The notes under the pieces were generated by a model, which was not told where the DNA came from, searched no databases, and saw only the letters and a list, made by a program, of their open reading frames with translations. Shown piece after piece: positions 1-7,000 of a stretch of 14,667 bases of DNA; the first letter of the stretch is position 1, and each line of letters begins with the position of its first letter. The position numbers and the translations under genes were made by a program. The stretch comes from Dehalococcoidia bacterium. GTDB lineage: Bacteria > Chloroflexota > Dehalococcoidia > JACQUA01. Location of the stretch: the NCBI GenBank assembly GCA_030689845.1, contig JAUYHV010000236.1:1-14667 (forward strand), in the 5' to 3' direction.

Positions 1-470
1 ATGGAGCGGTCACGAAGCTGCATGGAAATTGGGGATGAAGAGTTCTGGAGCAGCGTAAAACCGTCGGGCTTTGTTTTCGTGTAGAAAATGTTATTGGCAA
101 TTCCACCGGCTGCGCCCGGTACATTCCGTACGACGATTTTAGGGTTCCCCGGAATGTACTTGGGCATAATTCCCGATGTTATACGGGCGATGGTATCGGT
201 ACCGCCGCCTGCTGCCGACTCGACGATAAATTCAATGGTTTTACCTTGATAAAAGGGAGTACTCGAGGGCGCGGTTGGCCGGGGGGTGGGGACAGAAGGG
301 GCGGGCGTGGTAACGGGCCTGGGGGTGGCGACTCCCGGGGGAGGCGTAGTTGCCCTGGGCGTAACGCCGGCCTGTGTTGGCGCCGCGGGTGGCGGGGTAA
401 CTTTTGGACCGCAGCCGACTATTAAGATAGCGATGAGACTAAAGATAAAGAAGACCACTTTTTTATTCAT
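1..470 (-). CDS. TctC-family solute-binding lipoprotein, copy 1 (3' end outside window)
   Basis: This is the N-terminal 156 residues of a TctC/Bug-family extracytoplasmic binding protein, the ligand-capturing part of tripartite tricarboxylate transporters. The ATG at 470-468 follows a GAGGG site 5 nt upstream. Residues 1-20 form a lipoprotein signal peptide (MNKK, a hydrophobic stretch, then lipobox IVGC with Cys20). Residues 21-72 are a Pro/Thr/Ala-rich linker with TPRP-type motifs. The binding domain opens with YQGKTIEFIV and shows AGGGTDTIAR (87-96), PKYIPGNPK and RNVPGAAGG (115-123), all family hallmarks. The protein should sit on the outer face of the cytoplasmic membrane and hand a carboxylate to a TctA/TctB permease not seen here. 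It is the last visible member of a four-gene minus-strand array. The family call is firm; the ligand is unknown. Confidence 0.9.
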   Translation of the reverse strand, partial: MNKKVVFFIFSLIAILIVGCGPKVTPPPAAPTQAGVTPRATTPPPGVATPRPVTTPAPSVPTPRPTAPSSTPFYQGKTIEFIVESAAGGGTDTIARITSGIMPKYIPGNPKIVVRNVPGAAGGIANNIFYTKTKPDGFTLLQNSSSPISMQLRDRS

Positions 471-508
471 ATTCCCTCACTTTCATTTTCTAACTGAAAT
501 CCGTTTGC

Positions 509-548
509 GGGTTAAAGAATTACCCGGCCCCCCAAATTCTTTTAACCC
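509..548. repeat. Inverted repeat between binding-protein copies 2 and 1
   Basis: The arm GGGTTAAAGAATT (509-521) pairs with AATTCTTTTAACCC (535-548) with one bulged base and a 13-nt loop that is G-rich on the minus strand. It lies just upstream of copy 1 in the 127-nt gap. No U-run follows on the minus strand, so an RNA-processing or stability hairpin, or an operator, is more likely than a classical terminator. Confidence 0.6.
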
Positions 549-597
549 AGAATATATCACAGGCATAACAGAAAAACAACTGTTTGTACAAGAATTT

Positions 598-1782
598 TTA
601 TTTAATGACGTCAAATTTTTTCAGAAGGGTATCGGGATACGTAGCTGCCTCCATGGGCACGTTAAGGGCCTCATTAATCAGGTCCAGAGTACCTTCACCG
701 ATATTGACTTCGTATTCCTCGGCAAATGTCTTAACCAGCATCTCGTGAAACTTCGGGTCCTTATTCATCTGTGTGAAGGCATCCGTGAGGATTTTCACAA
801 TGTTGTCCGGGGTCTTCGGAGGAGCAGCGGTGAATTTAAAAACAAACTGGGCGGCCAGGGTTGCCATGTATCCCTGCCAGGCAATACCCGAGGGTTTTTT
901 ATCACCGAGAACCTCGACCATGGTTGGGGTGTCGGGAAAATCGGGACGCCTTTTGAAGTTGCCTTTTTCGTATATCCCTATCTGGGCAACAGTCTCGGCA
1001 AGTCCCTGTTCCATGACCATCTTAACATTTTGGCCGTCACCGAACATATCCACCTCTCCCCTTAGAAACGCCAGGACGATTTCCCCTGTACCGCCGAATC
1101 CCGTGAGCCACTTGACGTTCCAGCCCAGGAATTCCCTGCCGAAAAGGGGTATCAGATTAAAAGTCTCCTCCCCGGATCTCGTACCCATTATTACGGGTTC
1201 GGCATTCGGGTCTTTTAAACGGCTGGCGGCTTTTTTGCTGATGCCGACGACTGGTCCCGCGCCGCCGATGTTGCCGATAGGTTTAATGTTGCGGAGGTCG
1301 TAGTGAACTGTCTCCCGGCCCCTTTGCTGGTTATTGATTAAGCTGGAGGAACCGTGAATTAACGTTAAGCCATCGGGCTTGGTCCTTTCAAACAAAGTAT
1401 TCATAGCTACCACTCCACCCGCGCCCGGGACGTTGCGGACCAGGATTTTCGGGTTGCCGGGGATGTATTTAGGGAGATATGACGCTACGATACGGGCTGT
1501 GGTGTCTGTACCGCCACCGGGAGCGGTGGCGGCGACGATTTCGATAGTTCTACCCTGGTAGTAAGGGGTCTGGGGTGTTGCAGCGGCTGTTGGAGCGGGA
1601 GTAGCCGCGGGTCGGGGAGTTGCTGCCGCGCCGGGTGGTGGGGTTGTGGCCGCGGGCTGTACCGGCTGCGTTGCTGCCGGCTGTGCTGGGGACACCGGTG
1701 CAGGGGTTGAAGAAGGAGTGCAACTGACGAGTAAAAGAATTGTCAGGCTGACAGACAGGAACAAAAGCGGTATTTTTTTCAT
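598..1782 (-). CDS. TctC-family solute-binding lipoprotein, copy 2
   Basis: A complete 394-residue TctC/Bug-type binding protein. The ATG at 1782 has an AAAGGAG site 8 nt upstream. A signal peptide ends in the lipobox LVSC, with Cys21 as the lipidation site. Residues 22-72 form a low-complexity Ala/Pro/Thr linker. The binding domain starts near residue 73 (PYYQGRTIEIV), with PGGGTDTTAR (88-97), RNVPGAGG (116-123) and TKPDGLTL, matching the first ligand-contact loops of the family. The C-terminal half ends with the usual APPKTPDNIVKIL segment. The long linker, absent from the Gram-negative periplasmic Bug proteins I know, would hold the domain away from the membrane and suits a lipid-anchored Gram-positive version. 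It lies 167 nt downstream of copy 3, with a strong hairpin in that gap. The ligand, presumably a carboxylate, cannot be read from sequence. Confidence 0.92.
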   Translation of the reverse strand: MKKIPLLFLSVSLTILLLVSCTPSSTPAPVSPAQPAATQPVQPAATTPPPGAAATPRPAATPAPTAAATPQTPYYQGRTIEIVAATAPGGGTDTTARIVASYLPKYIPGNPKILVRNVPGAGGVVAMNTLFERTKPDGLTLIHGSSSLINNQQRGRETVHYDLRNIKPIGNIGGAGPVVGISKKAASRLKDPNAEPVIMGTRSGEETFNLIPLFGREFLGWNVKWLTGFGGTGEIVLAFLRGEVDMFGDGQNVKMVMEQGLAETVAQIGIYEKGNFKRRPDFPDTPTMVEVLGDKKPSGIAWQGYMATLAAQFVFKFTAAPPKTPDNIVKILTDAFTQMNKDPKFHEMLVKTFAEEYEVNIGEGTLDLINEALNVPMEAATYPDTLLKKFDVIK

Positions 1783-1881
1783 TCTGTTTCTCCTTTCAAA
1801 GGGTTTTAACGGCCTTTATCAAAACACATAACTAATACTGAATTTAAACGTTATAACAACAATAGCTTATGGCATGACACT

Positions 1882-1922
1882 CCCGGCTAATGGTTTGTAT
1901 AACGTTGTTACCATTAGCCGGG
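1882..1922. repeat. Perfect 13-bp hairpin between copies 3 and 2
   Basis: CCCGGCTAATGGT (1882-1894) and ACCATTAGCCGGG (1910-1922) are exact reverse complements around a 15-nt loop. It lies 28 nt after the stop of copy 3. No U-tract follows on the minus strand, so it may be a weak or factor-dependent terminator, or a 3'-stability or processing element that lowers expression of copies 2 and 1. Confidence 0.7.
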
Positions 1923-1949
1923 GGCTTCATGGAGTAACTCGAAAACCTT

Positions 1950-3152
1950 TTAATCGCTTATAATCTTATATTTTTTCTGCAGGCTCTTGGAATATTCGAT
2001 GGCTTCCAGGGGTGCGTCAAGGATATTGGCCATCATCTCCTCGGTTTCCTTACCTATGCCGACATCATAAACCTCGCTGACGGTCTTTTTTACGTTGGCA
2101 ACAAAGGTGGGGTCCCTGGTCATTTTTTCAAAGGCATCTATTAATATTTTCATAATATTGTCCGGGGTGCCGGGTGGTGCGGCAAGGTTTTTGTCAACCA
2201 GGCCGGGACCTACCCATGCCAGGTAGGCCTGCCATGGTATTCCTGTTGGTTTTTTATCCCCCAAAAGTTCTTCAAGGGTGGGAACGTCAGGAAAATCGGG
2301 ACGCCTGGTAAATTTGCCGCCCTTGATGCTACCGATCTGGACGAGCAGTTCAACCTCTCCTTCATCTTTTAACCGGTTAAGGACGTAGGCATTGGCGGTG
2401 CCGAACATGTGGATTTCCCCCCGGCGCAGGGCAAGTTCCATTTCTGGGTTCCCGGCGAACCCGGGAAGCCAGCGGACATTCCAACCGAGGAACTCGTTTC
2501 CCCACAGGGGTAGCGACTGCCATGTTTCGCTGCCGGCGCGGGTTGCGTTAACAATAGGCTCGGCGTTCCGGTCTGTTAAGCGGCCTTTCAATCCCTTTTT
2601 TATCATGAGGACGCTCTCTGCCCGGGCAACGTGTCCGACGGCCCTGAATTTCCTCAGGTCGTATTTGACAATGGGTTCCCTCATTATTTGCAGGCTTATC
2701 GTTCCGGAAGAATCCTGGAGAAGGGTAAAGCCGTCCGGTTTAATTTTTTCCATAAACGTATTGGCAGCCACAACGCCCTGAGCGCTGGCGTAATTACGGA
2801 CGATCATTTTGGGTTTGCCTGGTATATATTTGGGCATGTAGGCCGCAGTGAACCTGGCCATGGTATCCGTACCGCCTCCGGCAGCAGAACCAACCATAAG
2901 TTCAATGGTTTTTCCCTCATAATAGGGTTTCTGCGGGGTGGCGGCGGGAGCAGGGGAAGTCGGGCGGGGCGTCACGACGGGCGCTGGCGCCGCTGTCCTG
3001 CCCGGGGCTGGAGCCGGGGGCTGGGTAGGCTGTGCTGTTATAACCGCGGTTGGCTGAGGAGCTGCGGTAGGTGCCGGCGCTGGTTGAGTGCAAGAAACCA
3101 GCACAATTAGAACCAGACAAATACTTAATAACAGGAACCACCTTTTTTTCAT
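1950..3152 (-). CDS. TctC-family solute-binding lipoprotein, copy 3
   Basis: A 400-residue TctC/Bug-type binding protein. I chose the ATG at 3152, which has GGAGG 7 nt upstream. An in-frame TTG at 3167 overlaps that ribosome site and is unlikely to be used. The signal peptide (MKKRW, hydrophobic core, lipobox LVSC) gives a lipidated Cys21. A Pro/Ala/Thr linker (22-76) contains TPRP. The binding domain begins PYYEGKTIELMV and keeps AGGGTDTMAR (91-100) and KPDGFTLL. The usual NVPGAGG loop reads NYASAQG here (120-126), a departure from the other three copies that could change ligand contacts. The C-terminus keeps APPGTPDNIMKIL. It lies 49 nt downstream of copy 4 and is probably co-transcribed with it. 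Confidence 0.92.
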   Translation of the reverse strand: MKKRWFLLLSICLVLIVLVSCTQPAPAPTAAPQPTAVITAQPTQPPAPAPGRTAAPAPVVTPRPTSPAPAATPQKPYYEGKTIELMVGSAAGGGTDTMARFTAAYMPKYIPGKPKMIVRNYASAQGVVAANTFMEKIKPDGFTLLQDSSGTISLQIMREPIVKYDLRKFRAVGHVARAESVLMIKKGLKGRLTDRNAEPIVNATRAGSETWQSLPLWGNEFLGWNVRWLPGFAGNPEMELALRRGEIHMFGTANAYVLNRLKDEGEVELLVQIGSIKGGKFTRRPDFPDVPTLEELLGDKKPTGIPWQAYLAWVGPGLVDKNLAAPPGTPDNIMKILIDAFEKMTRDPTFVANVKKTVSEVYDVGIGKETEEMMANILDAPLEAIEYSKSLQKKYKIISD

Positions 3153-3201
3153 TGTTGCGTCCTCCAATCAAAGTTTGATATATAGATTGTATAAACTATA
3201 T

Positions 3202-4407
3202 TTATTGAACACCAAATCCGAGCTTATTTTGCAGGTTGACACCATAATCAAGGGCTTCCTTGGGAGTGGCCATTAACTCTTTGGCAATATTTTCTGTTTC
3301 ATTCCCAACACCAACGTCGTAGGGTTTCCCCATGGTTTTTGTTACCATTTCATCAAATTTTAGATCCTTACTAACCTCGGTAAAACCATCTGTAAGGATT
3401 TTGATAATATTATCAGGAGTGCCTGGAGGTGCCAAGATAAATTTATCTAACATAGTTGGGCCGACCCAGGACATATAAGCCTGCCATGGTACTCCTGTTG
3501 GGCGCTTATCACCAAGGACATCTACGAATGTCGGGACATCCGGGAAATCCGGGCGTCTTTCGAATTTACCGTTCTTATATATACCTACCTGGGCAACGGG
3601 TTCCGCCTGACCTTCCTCAATCAGCGGTTTTAACATAAAGACGTTTTGAGTCGTAAGCAGATCGAGTTCGCCGCGGCGATATGCCAGTTCTATCTCACCT
3701 GTACCCTCGAATCCCAGTATCCATTTGACGTTCCATCCCAGGAACTCTTTTCCCCACATGAGCATAGCGTTCCAGGCTTCCTGTCCATCTCTTGAACCTA
3801 TATATAAAGGTTCAGCGCCGGGAGTGGTCAACTGTTTGATTTTAGCCTTGTTTGCCACGAGAATCGCTTCAGCACGGCTAACATTCCCAATATAACGAAA
3901 CTTGGTTACATCATACCTGGCTATTTCCATGCCTCTCATAGCAACCGCAATCTGGGAGGAACTCGCCTGTAATAATGTAAGACCGTCGGGTTTGGATTTG
4001 ATGTAGAACGAATTTGTAGCAGAAGCTCCGCCTCCACCCGGACTGTTTTTAACCACAACACTGGGATTTCCCGGCAAGTACTTAGGAAGTAAACCCGCAA
4101 CTATCCTGGCTATCGTGTCAGTTCCACCGCCAGCGGAAAAAGGCACGATTATGGATATTGTTTTTCCTTTAAAATAAGGCTGTTGAGGCACTTTTGGGGG
4201 TTCAAGCGTCGTTATGGGGCGAGGAGTTATCACCTGGGTTGGGGGCAATTGGGTCTGGGTTGTTGGCGGAGTTGGTGATACAGCGGATTTTATGGTGGAT
4301 GTTGGAACAGCTTGAGGCGTCGGAACCGGTGATGGCACTGCCCTGGTGCATCCTGCCATAAAGATGATAATAACAAATGGAGCCAACAATTTAAACCATT
4401 TATTCAT
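3202..4407 (-). CDS. TctC-family solute-binding lipoprotein, copy 4 (first in array)
   Basis: A 401-residue TctC/Bug-type binding protein and the promoter-proximal member of the array. The ATG at 4407 follows AAGGGAG by 6 nt. An in-frame TTG at 4428 lies upstream of that site and is unlikely to be the start. The signal peptide ends in lipobox MAGC (Cys20). A Pro/Thr/Gln-rich linker (21-77) again contains TPRP. The domain starts PYFKGKTISIIV, with SAGGGTDTIAR (91-101), KNSPGGGG (120-127) and SKPDGLTLL. APPGTPDNIIKIL lies near the C-terminus. The coding sequence is visibly more AT-rich than copies 1-3, suggesting a different age or source of this copy. Transcription probably starts from the promoter at 4634-4663. 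The ligand is unknown. Confidence 0.92.
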   Translation of the reverse strand: MNKWFKLLAPFVIIIFMAGCTRAVPSPVPTPQAVPTSTIKSAVSPTPPTTQTQLPPTQVITPRPITTLEPPKVPQQPYFKGKTISIIVPFSAGGGTDTIARIVAGLLPKYLPGNPSVVVKNSPGGGGASATNSFYIKSKPDGLTLLQASSSQIAVAMRGMEIARYDVTKFRYIGNVSRAEAILVANKAKIKQLTTPGAEPLYIGSRDGQEAWNAMLMWGKEFLGWNVKWILGFEGTGEIELAYRRGELDLLTTQNVFMLKPLIEEGQAEPVAQVGIYKNGKFERRPDFPDVPTFVDVLGDKRPTGVPWQAYMSWVGPTMLDKFILAPPGTPDNIIKILTDGFTEVSKDLKFDEMVTKTMGKPYDVGVGNETENIAKELMATPKEALDYGVNLQNKLGFGVQ

Positions 4408-4452
4408 TTGCTCTCCCTTCAAAAACAAGCTCCGATGGATAAATCTTAATAT

Positions 4453-4488
4453 GCAAGCTTACCGGGAAAATGAAACGTTCAAGCTTGC
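4453..4488. repeat. 8-bp inverted repeat in leader of the binding-protein array
   Basis: GCAAGCTT (4453-4460) and AAGCTTGC (4481-4488) are exact inverted arms around a 20-nt spacer. It falls between the predicted promoter (4634-4663) and the copy 4 start (4407). It could be a leader hairpin or a dimeric operator. No U-tract follows. Confidence 0.5.
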
Positions 4489-4633
4489 TAAAATTACCCT
4501 CCCCTTAAAATTAACACAATTGATGAGCCCCTGATGGATCAGAAACCGGAATATATTCAATACACTTAGTCAACCATGAAGTAATAATCTGCATTTATAC
4601 CTTCGATCTTAACGCATCTTTCTAATTGCCCTA

Positions 4634-4663
4634 AGTATAGACATAAATAAACAGGAATGTCAA
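4634..4663 (-). promoter_or_regulatory. Sigma-A type promoter for the binding-protein array
   Basis: Read on the minus strand, TTGACA (4663-4658) is followed by an 18-nt spacer and TATACT (4639-4634), an excellent housekeeping match. Transcription would begin near 4627, giving a leader of about 220 nt before the copy 4 ATG. The 283-nt gap between uspA and copy 4 holds this promoter, the inverted repeat at 4453-4488 and no convincing gene. Confidence 0.7.
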
Positions 4664-4690
4664 GAGGTGCGGGCGAGATTATCAGTTTTT

Positions 4691-5170
4691 CTATTCCTTT
4701 TGTCCCCGGATGATAAGAACGGGGGAGGTGGAGCAATGGAGTACTTTTTCGCTGATGCTTCCCATGAGCAGGCCGGCGACTCGTCCGCGTCCCCGGGAAC
4801 CCATGACGAGGAGATCGAAATTCTCTTTTTCCGCTAAATCGCAAATCATTTTCCAGGGAGAACCCTTAAGAGAAACCAGGTAGACAGGTTTTTCGATCGC
4901 CAGGAGTTTTGAACGGGAGTCCTCCAATATTTTATTGCTTTCGGCCTCCATCTGCTTGATTAAGGCTTCGACGCCTCTTTCCACATCAACCGTTACCCAA
5001 CCCGTTTCGGGAAGGTTGGTTGAGGCAAGAGATACCGGTAAGCTGGTGGTGTCAGCAACGTTGACCAGGGTAATTTCACAGTCGGCTATCCTTTCAGCAA
5101 GATTTCTCACGTAATCGATAGCCTGAAACGCGTATCCAGATCCGTCGGTTGCCACTAATATTTTAAACAT
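4691..5170 (-). CDS. Universal stress protein, UspA family
   Basis: A single-domain, 159-residue cytoplasmic Usp protein. The ATG at 5170 follows a strong AAAGGAGG site (5177-5184) 6 nt upstream. The N-terminus MFKILVATDGS has the conserved Asp9 of the nucleotide-binding fold. The C-terminal loop GSRG (124-127), nine residues, then GS (137-138) fits the G-x2-G-x9-G-S/T motif exactly, so this should be an ATP-binding Usp rather than a non-binding paralogue. Length is normal (140-160). Such proteins bind ATP and modulate survival under stress or energy limitation, usually through unknown partners. It probably was the third gene of the flavoprotein-ligase operon: without the inserted element at 5227-5364 it would lie 22 nt after the ligase stop. 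Confidence 0.93.
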   Translation of the reverse strand: MFKILVATDGSGYAFQAIDYVRNLAERIADCEITLVNVADTTSLPVSLASTNLPETGWVTVDVERGVEALIKQMEAESNKILEDSRSKLLAIEKPVYLVSLKGSPWKMICDLAEKENFDLLVMGSRGRGRVAGLLMGSISEKVLHCSTSPVLIIRGQKE

Positions 5171-5220
5171 GTTTAGCCTCCTTTATTATTTATTATTGGC
5201 CGGAATAAAGACCTTCTCCA

Positions 5221-5370
5221 ACTAATGTAGTGTCTCTAATATCTCTTTACAATTTTCGGTGCCATTGGTGTCATTCCCGCGAAAGCGGGAATCCAGAGCA
5301 ACAGACTGGATTCCGGGTCAAGCCCGGAATGGCAAAGATTGTAAGGCCATTTATGAGACACTATACTAAT
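5221..5370. mobile_element. MITE-like inverted-repeat element with ACTAAT direct repeats
   Basis: A non-coding element at 5227-5364 is flanked by the 6-bp direct repeat ACTAAT (5221-5226 and 5365-5370), which looks like a target duplication. Its ends are inverted: TAGTGTCTC (5228-5236) against GAGACACTA (5355-5363), with weaker pairing further in (TTACAAT near each end). The core has two hairpins: ATTCCCGC-GAAA-GCGGGAAT (5273-5292) and ATTCCGGG-TCAAG-CCCGGAAT (5310-5330). Arms AATCCAG (5290-5296) and CTGGATT (5306-5312) lie between them. The core resembles dispersed CATTCCCGCGAAAGCGGGAAT repeats that I recall from many bacterial genomes. No transposase is encoded, so movement would need one in trans. 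Confidence 0.8.
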
Positions 5371-6995
5371 TTGTTTATTATATCCTGGCGTAATACCGCC
5401 TTATCTATTTTTTGTCCTCCCGCAACATAAGGTAATCTATCTATTATCTCCAATCTCTCGGGCATTTTAAAGGGGGCAATGCCGATATTTTTTAAAAAAA
5501 GAATCATTTCTTCGAATGAAAAACTGAGTCCTTGCTTTGGAACAACATAAGCGCAGGCTTTTTCTCCCATCACGCTTTCAGGCATTCCAACTACGGCAAC
5601 GGCCGATATTGAAGGGTGGTTCGATAAAAGGTTTTCTATTTCTATGGGATAGATGTTTTGTCCTCCTCTTATTATGATATCTTTTTTACGGCCTAAAAGC
5701 ATAAGATTGCCGGATTCATGTATTTTGCCGAGGTCGCCCATCCTGAACCAGCCATCCGGGCTCCAGGCCTGCCGCGTTGCCTCGGGGTCCCTGTAATACC
5801 CCGAAGCTCCGGCGGGGCCTCTTAACATAATTTCGCCGATTTCTCCCTGAGGCACTTCATTTCCATGCTCGTCTACTATTTTCAGTTCTCCCTCGCCGAA
5901 GGGTTTTCCCACTGTCCGGAGCCGCACCTCAACGGGGTCTGATGGAGAACCAACGCAGCCGACGGAGCAGTCGATGGAACTGTAGTTTGGAATTAAGCAA
6001 CACTTGAACTTTTGCTGGCATTCAAGGGCAACCTCGTAAGGCAATGCCGCACCCGTTACCAGCACCTGTCTTAAAGACCTCAGGTCATACCTGGAAAGTT
6101 CTGGATGCCGGGCCATCATAATCAACTGGGCCGGGACAAGGGGTGCTATTGTTATCCTTTCCTTTTCAATTAATTTCAAGGCTTCCGCGGGGTCAAAGTG
6201 CTCCATCATCACCACCCGGGCTCCAACGATGATGGAACCATAATAAGCCCTGGCATTCGCCCCTCCTGCGGCCGGAAAAAAAACACCTATAACATCTTCT
6301 TCTCCGATCTTAAGTATTTCCATTATGGCCCTGTCACGCAGCATGGTGGCGCACACAGGATTTTCCACGAATTTTGGAAGTCCTGTCGTACCACTGGTGA
6401 GCAGCACCAGGGAAAACTCCGTTGGCGGACAACGGGTTGTTTTCAGGTATTCGCGAGGATAAAGATTTTCCAACGGTTTTTGGGACATTTGTTCAAGGGA
6501 TATGAAACCGCTTCCAGATTCCGTGCCGGTTGTAAAAAGGAGCCTTAATTCCGGCAAACCAGGTTGCATTTTTTTAATCATGTCCTGGTAATCGAAGTCA
6601 CGGTAGCGCGAAGGCACGATAACGGCGGCTGCCTTTGTGTAATCGAGGATGTAAAACATCTCTTTATGGCGGTAGGTTCTCAAGACAGGCAAGCAGAGAA
6701 GTCCGGCAGCCTCGCAAGCCAGGCGGACGGCAAACAATTCCACGCTGTTAGGGAGTTGAACCACAACCAGTTCATCTTTTTTTAACCCCGCATTTATTAG
6801 TCCCAGCGCCAGCCTTTCTATCCTTTGTTTTAGAGATGTCCAGGTTAATCGAAGGCTGCTATCCGAGACGGCTTCTTTTTCAGGGAAAGCCGATGCGTTT
6901 CTTAACAACAAATCATAAAAGGTTGTCCTCTGCCAAAAACCGTTACTGAAATTGCGATCGATCAGTTCCTGGTTATAACGTGATGCTCTGGCCAT
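5361..6995 (-). CDS. AMP-forming acyl/aryl-CoA ligase, DhbE/EntE-like
   Basis: A 544-residue ANL-superfamily enzyme. It should activate a carboxylic acid with ATP to an acyl-adenylate and then, most likely, form the CoA thioester. Motifs in order: P-loop TSGTTGLPK (200-208), PNYSS (336-340), MGDLG (419-423), hinge region GRKKDIIIRGGQNIYPIEIE (435-454) and the C-terminal catalytic lysine in GGQKIDK (Lys529). The N-terminus (NGFWQRTTFYDLLL) and the FDYQDM region resemble 2,3-dihydroxybenzoate-AMP ligases, but the His-Asn pair I recall in DhbE appears to be Gly-Gly (244-245), so a different acid is likely. No carrier protein or siderophore gene is nearby, which favours CoA as acceptor. The ATG lies 5 nt after the flavoprotein stop with only a poor ribosome site, suggesting translational coupling. 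The stop TAG lies inside the MITE-like element, so the C-terminus is probably altered. Confidence 0.9.
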   Translation of the reverse strand: MARASRYNQELIDRNFSNGFWQRTTFYDLLLRNASAFPEKEAVSDSSLRLTWTSLKQRIERLALGLINAGLKKDELVVVQLPNSVELFAVRLACEAAGLLCLPVLRTYRHKEMFYILDYTKAAAVIVPSRYRDFDYQDMIKKMQPGLPELRLLFTTGTESGSGFISLEQMSQKPLENLYPREYLKTTRCPPTEFSLVLLTSGTTGLPKFVENPVCATMLRDRAIMEILKIGEEDVIGVFFPAAGGANARAYYGSIIVGARVVMMEHFDPAEALKLIEKERITIAPLVPAQLIMMARHPELSRYDLRSLRQVLVTGAALPYEVALECQQKFKCCLIPNYSSIDCSVGCVGSPSDPVEVRLRTVGKPFGEGELKIVDEHGNEVPQGEIGEIMLRGPAGASGYYRDPEATRQAWSPDGWFRMGDLGKIHESGNLMLLGRKKDIIIRGGQNIYPIEIENLLSNHPSISAVAVVGMPESVMGEKACAYVVPKQGLSFSFEEMILFLKNIGIAPFKMPERLEIIDRLPYVAGGQKIDKAVLRQDIINKLV

Positions 6996-7000
6996 TTAAA

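Noticed and set aside
286..1303. Plus-strand open frames opposite binding-protein copies 1 and 2
   Set aside because: They lie antisense to frames with signal peptides, ribosome sites and family motifs; their Gly/Val-rich starts are the complement of the Pro/Ala linker codons.
4566..4844. Minus-strand 92-residue frame overlapping the uspA 3' end
   Set aside because: It runs out of frame through the uspA nucleotide-binding region and has no ribosome site or protein-like pattern.
5230..5430. Plus-strand 66-residue frame across the repeat element
   Set aside because: It translates the hairpin repeat and the antisense of the ligase end; such repeats commonly give chance frames.
5361..6995. Calling the ligase dhbE/entE of a siderophore pathway
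   Set aside because: No siderophore genes nearby and the aryl-recognition pair appears changed; only the broad subfamily resemblance holds.
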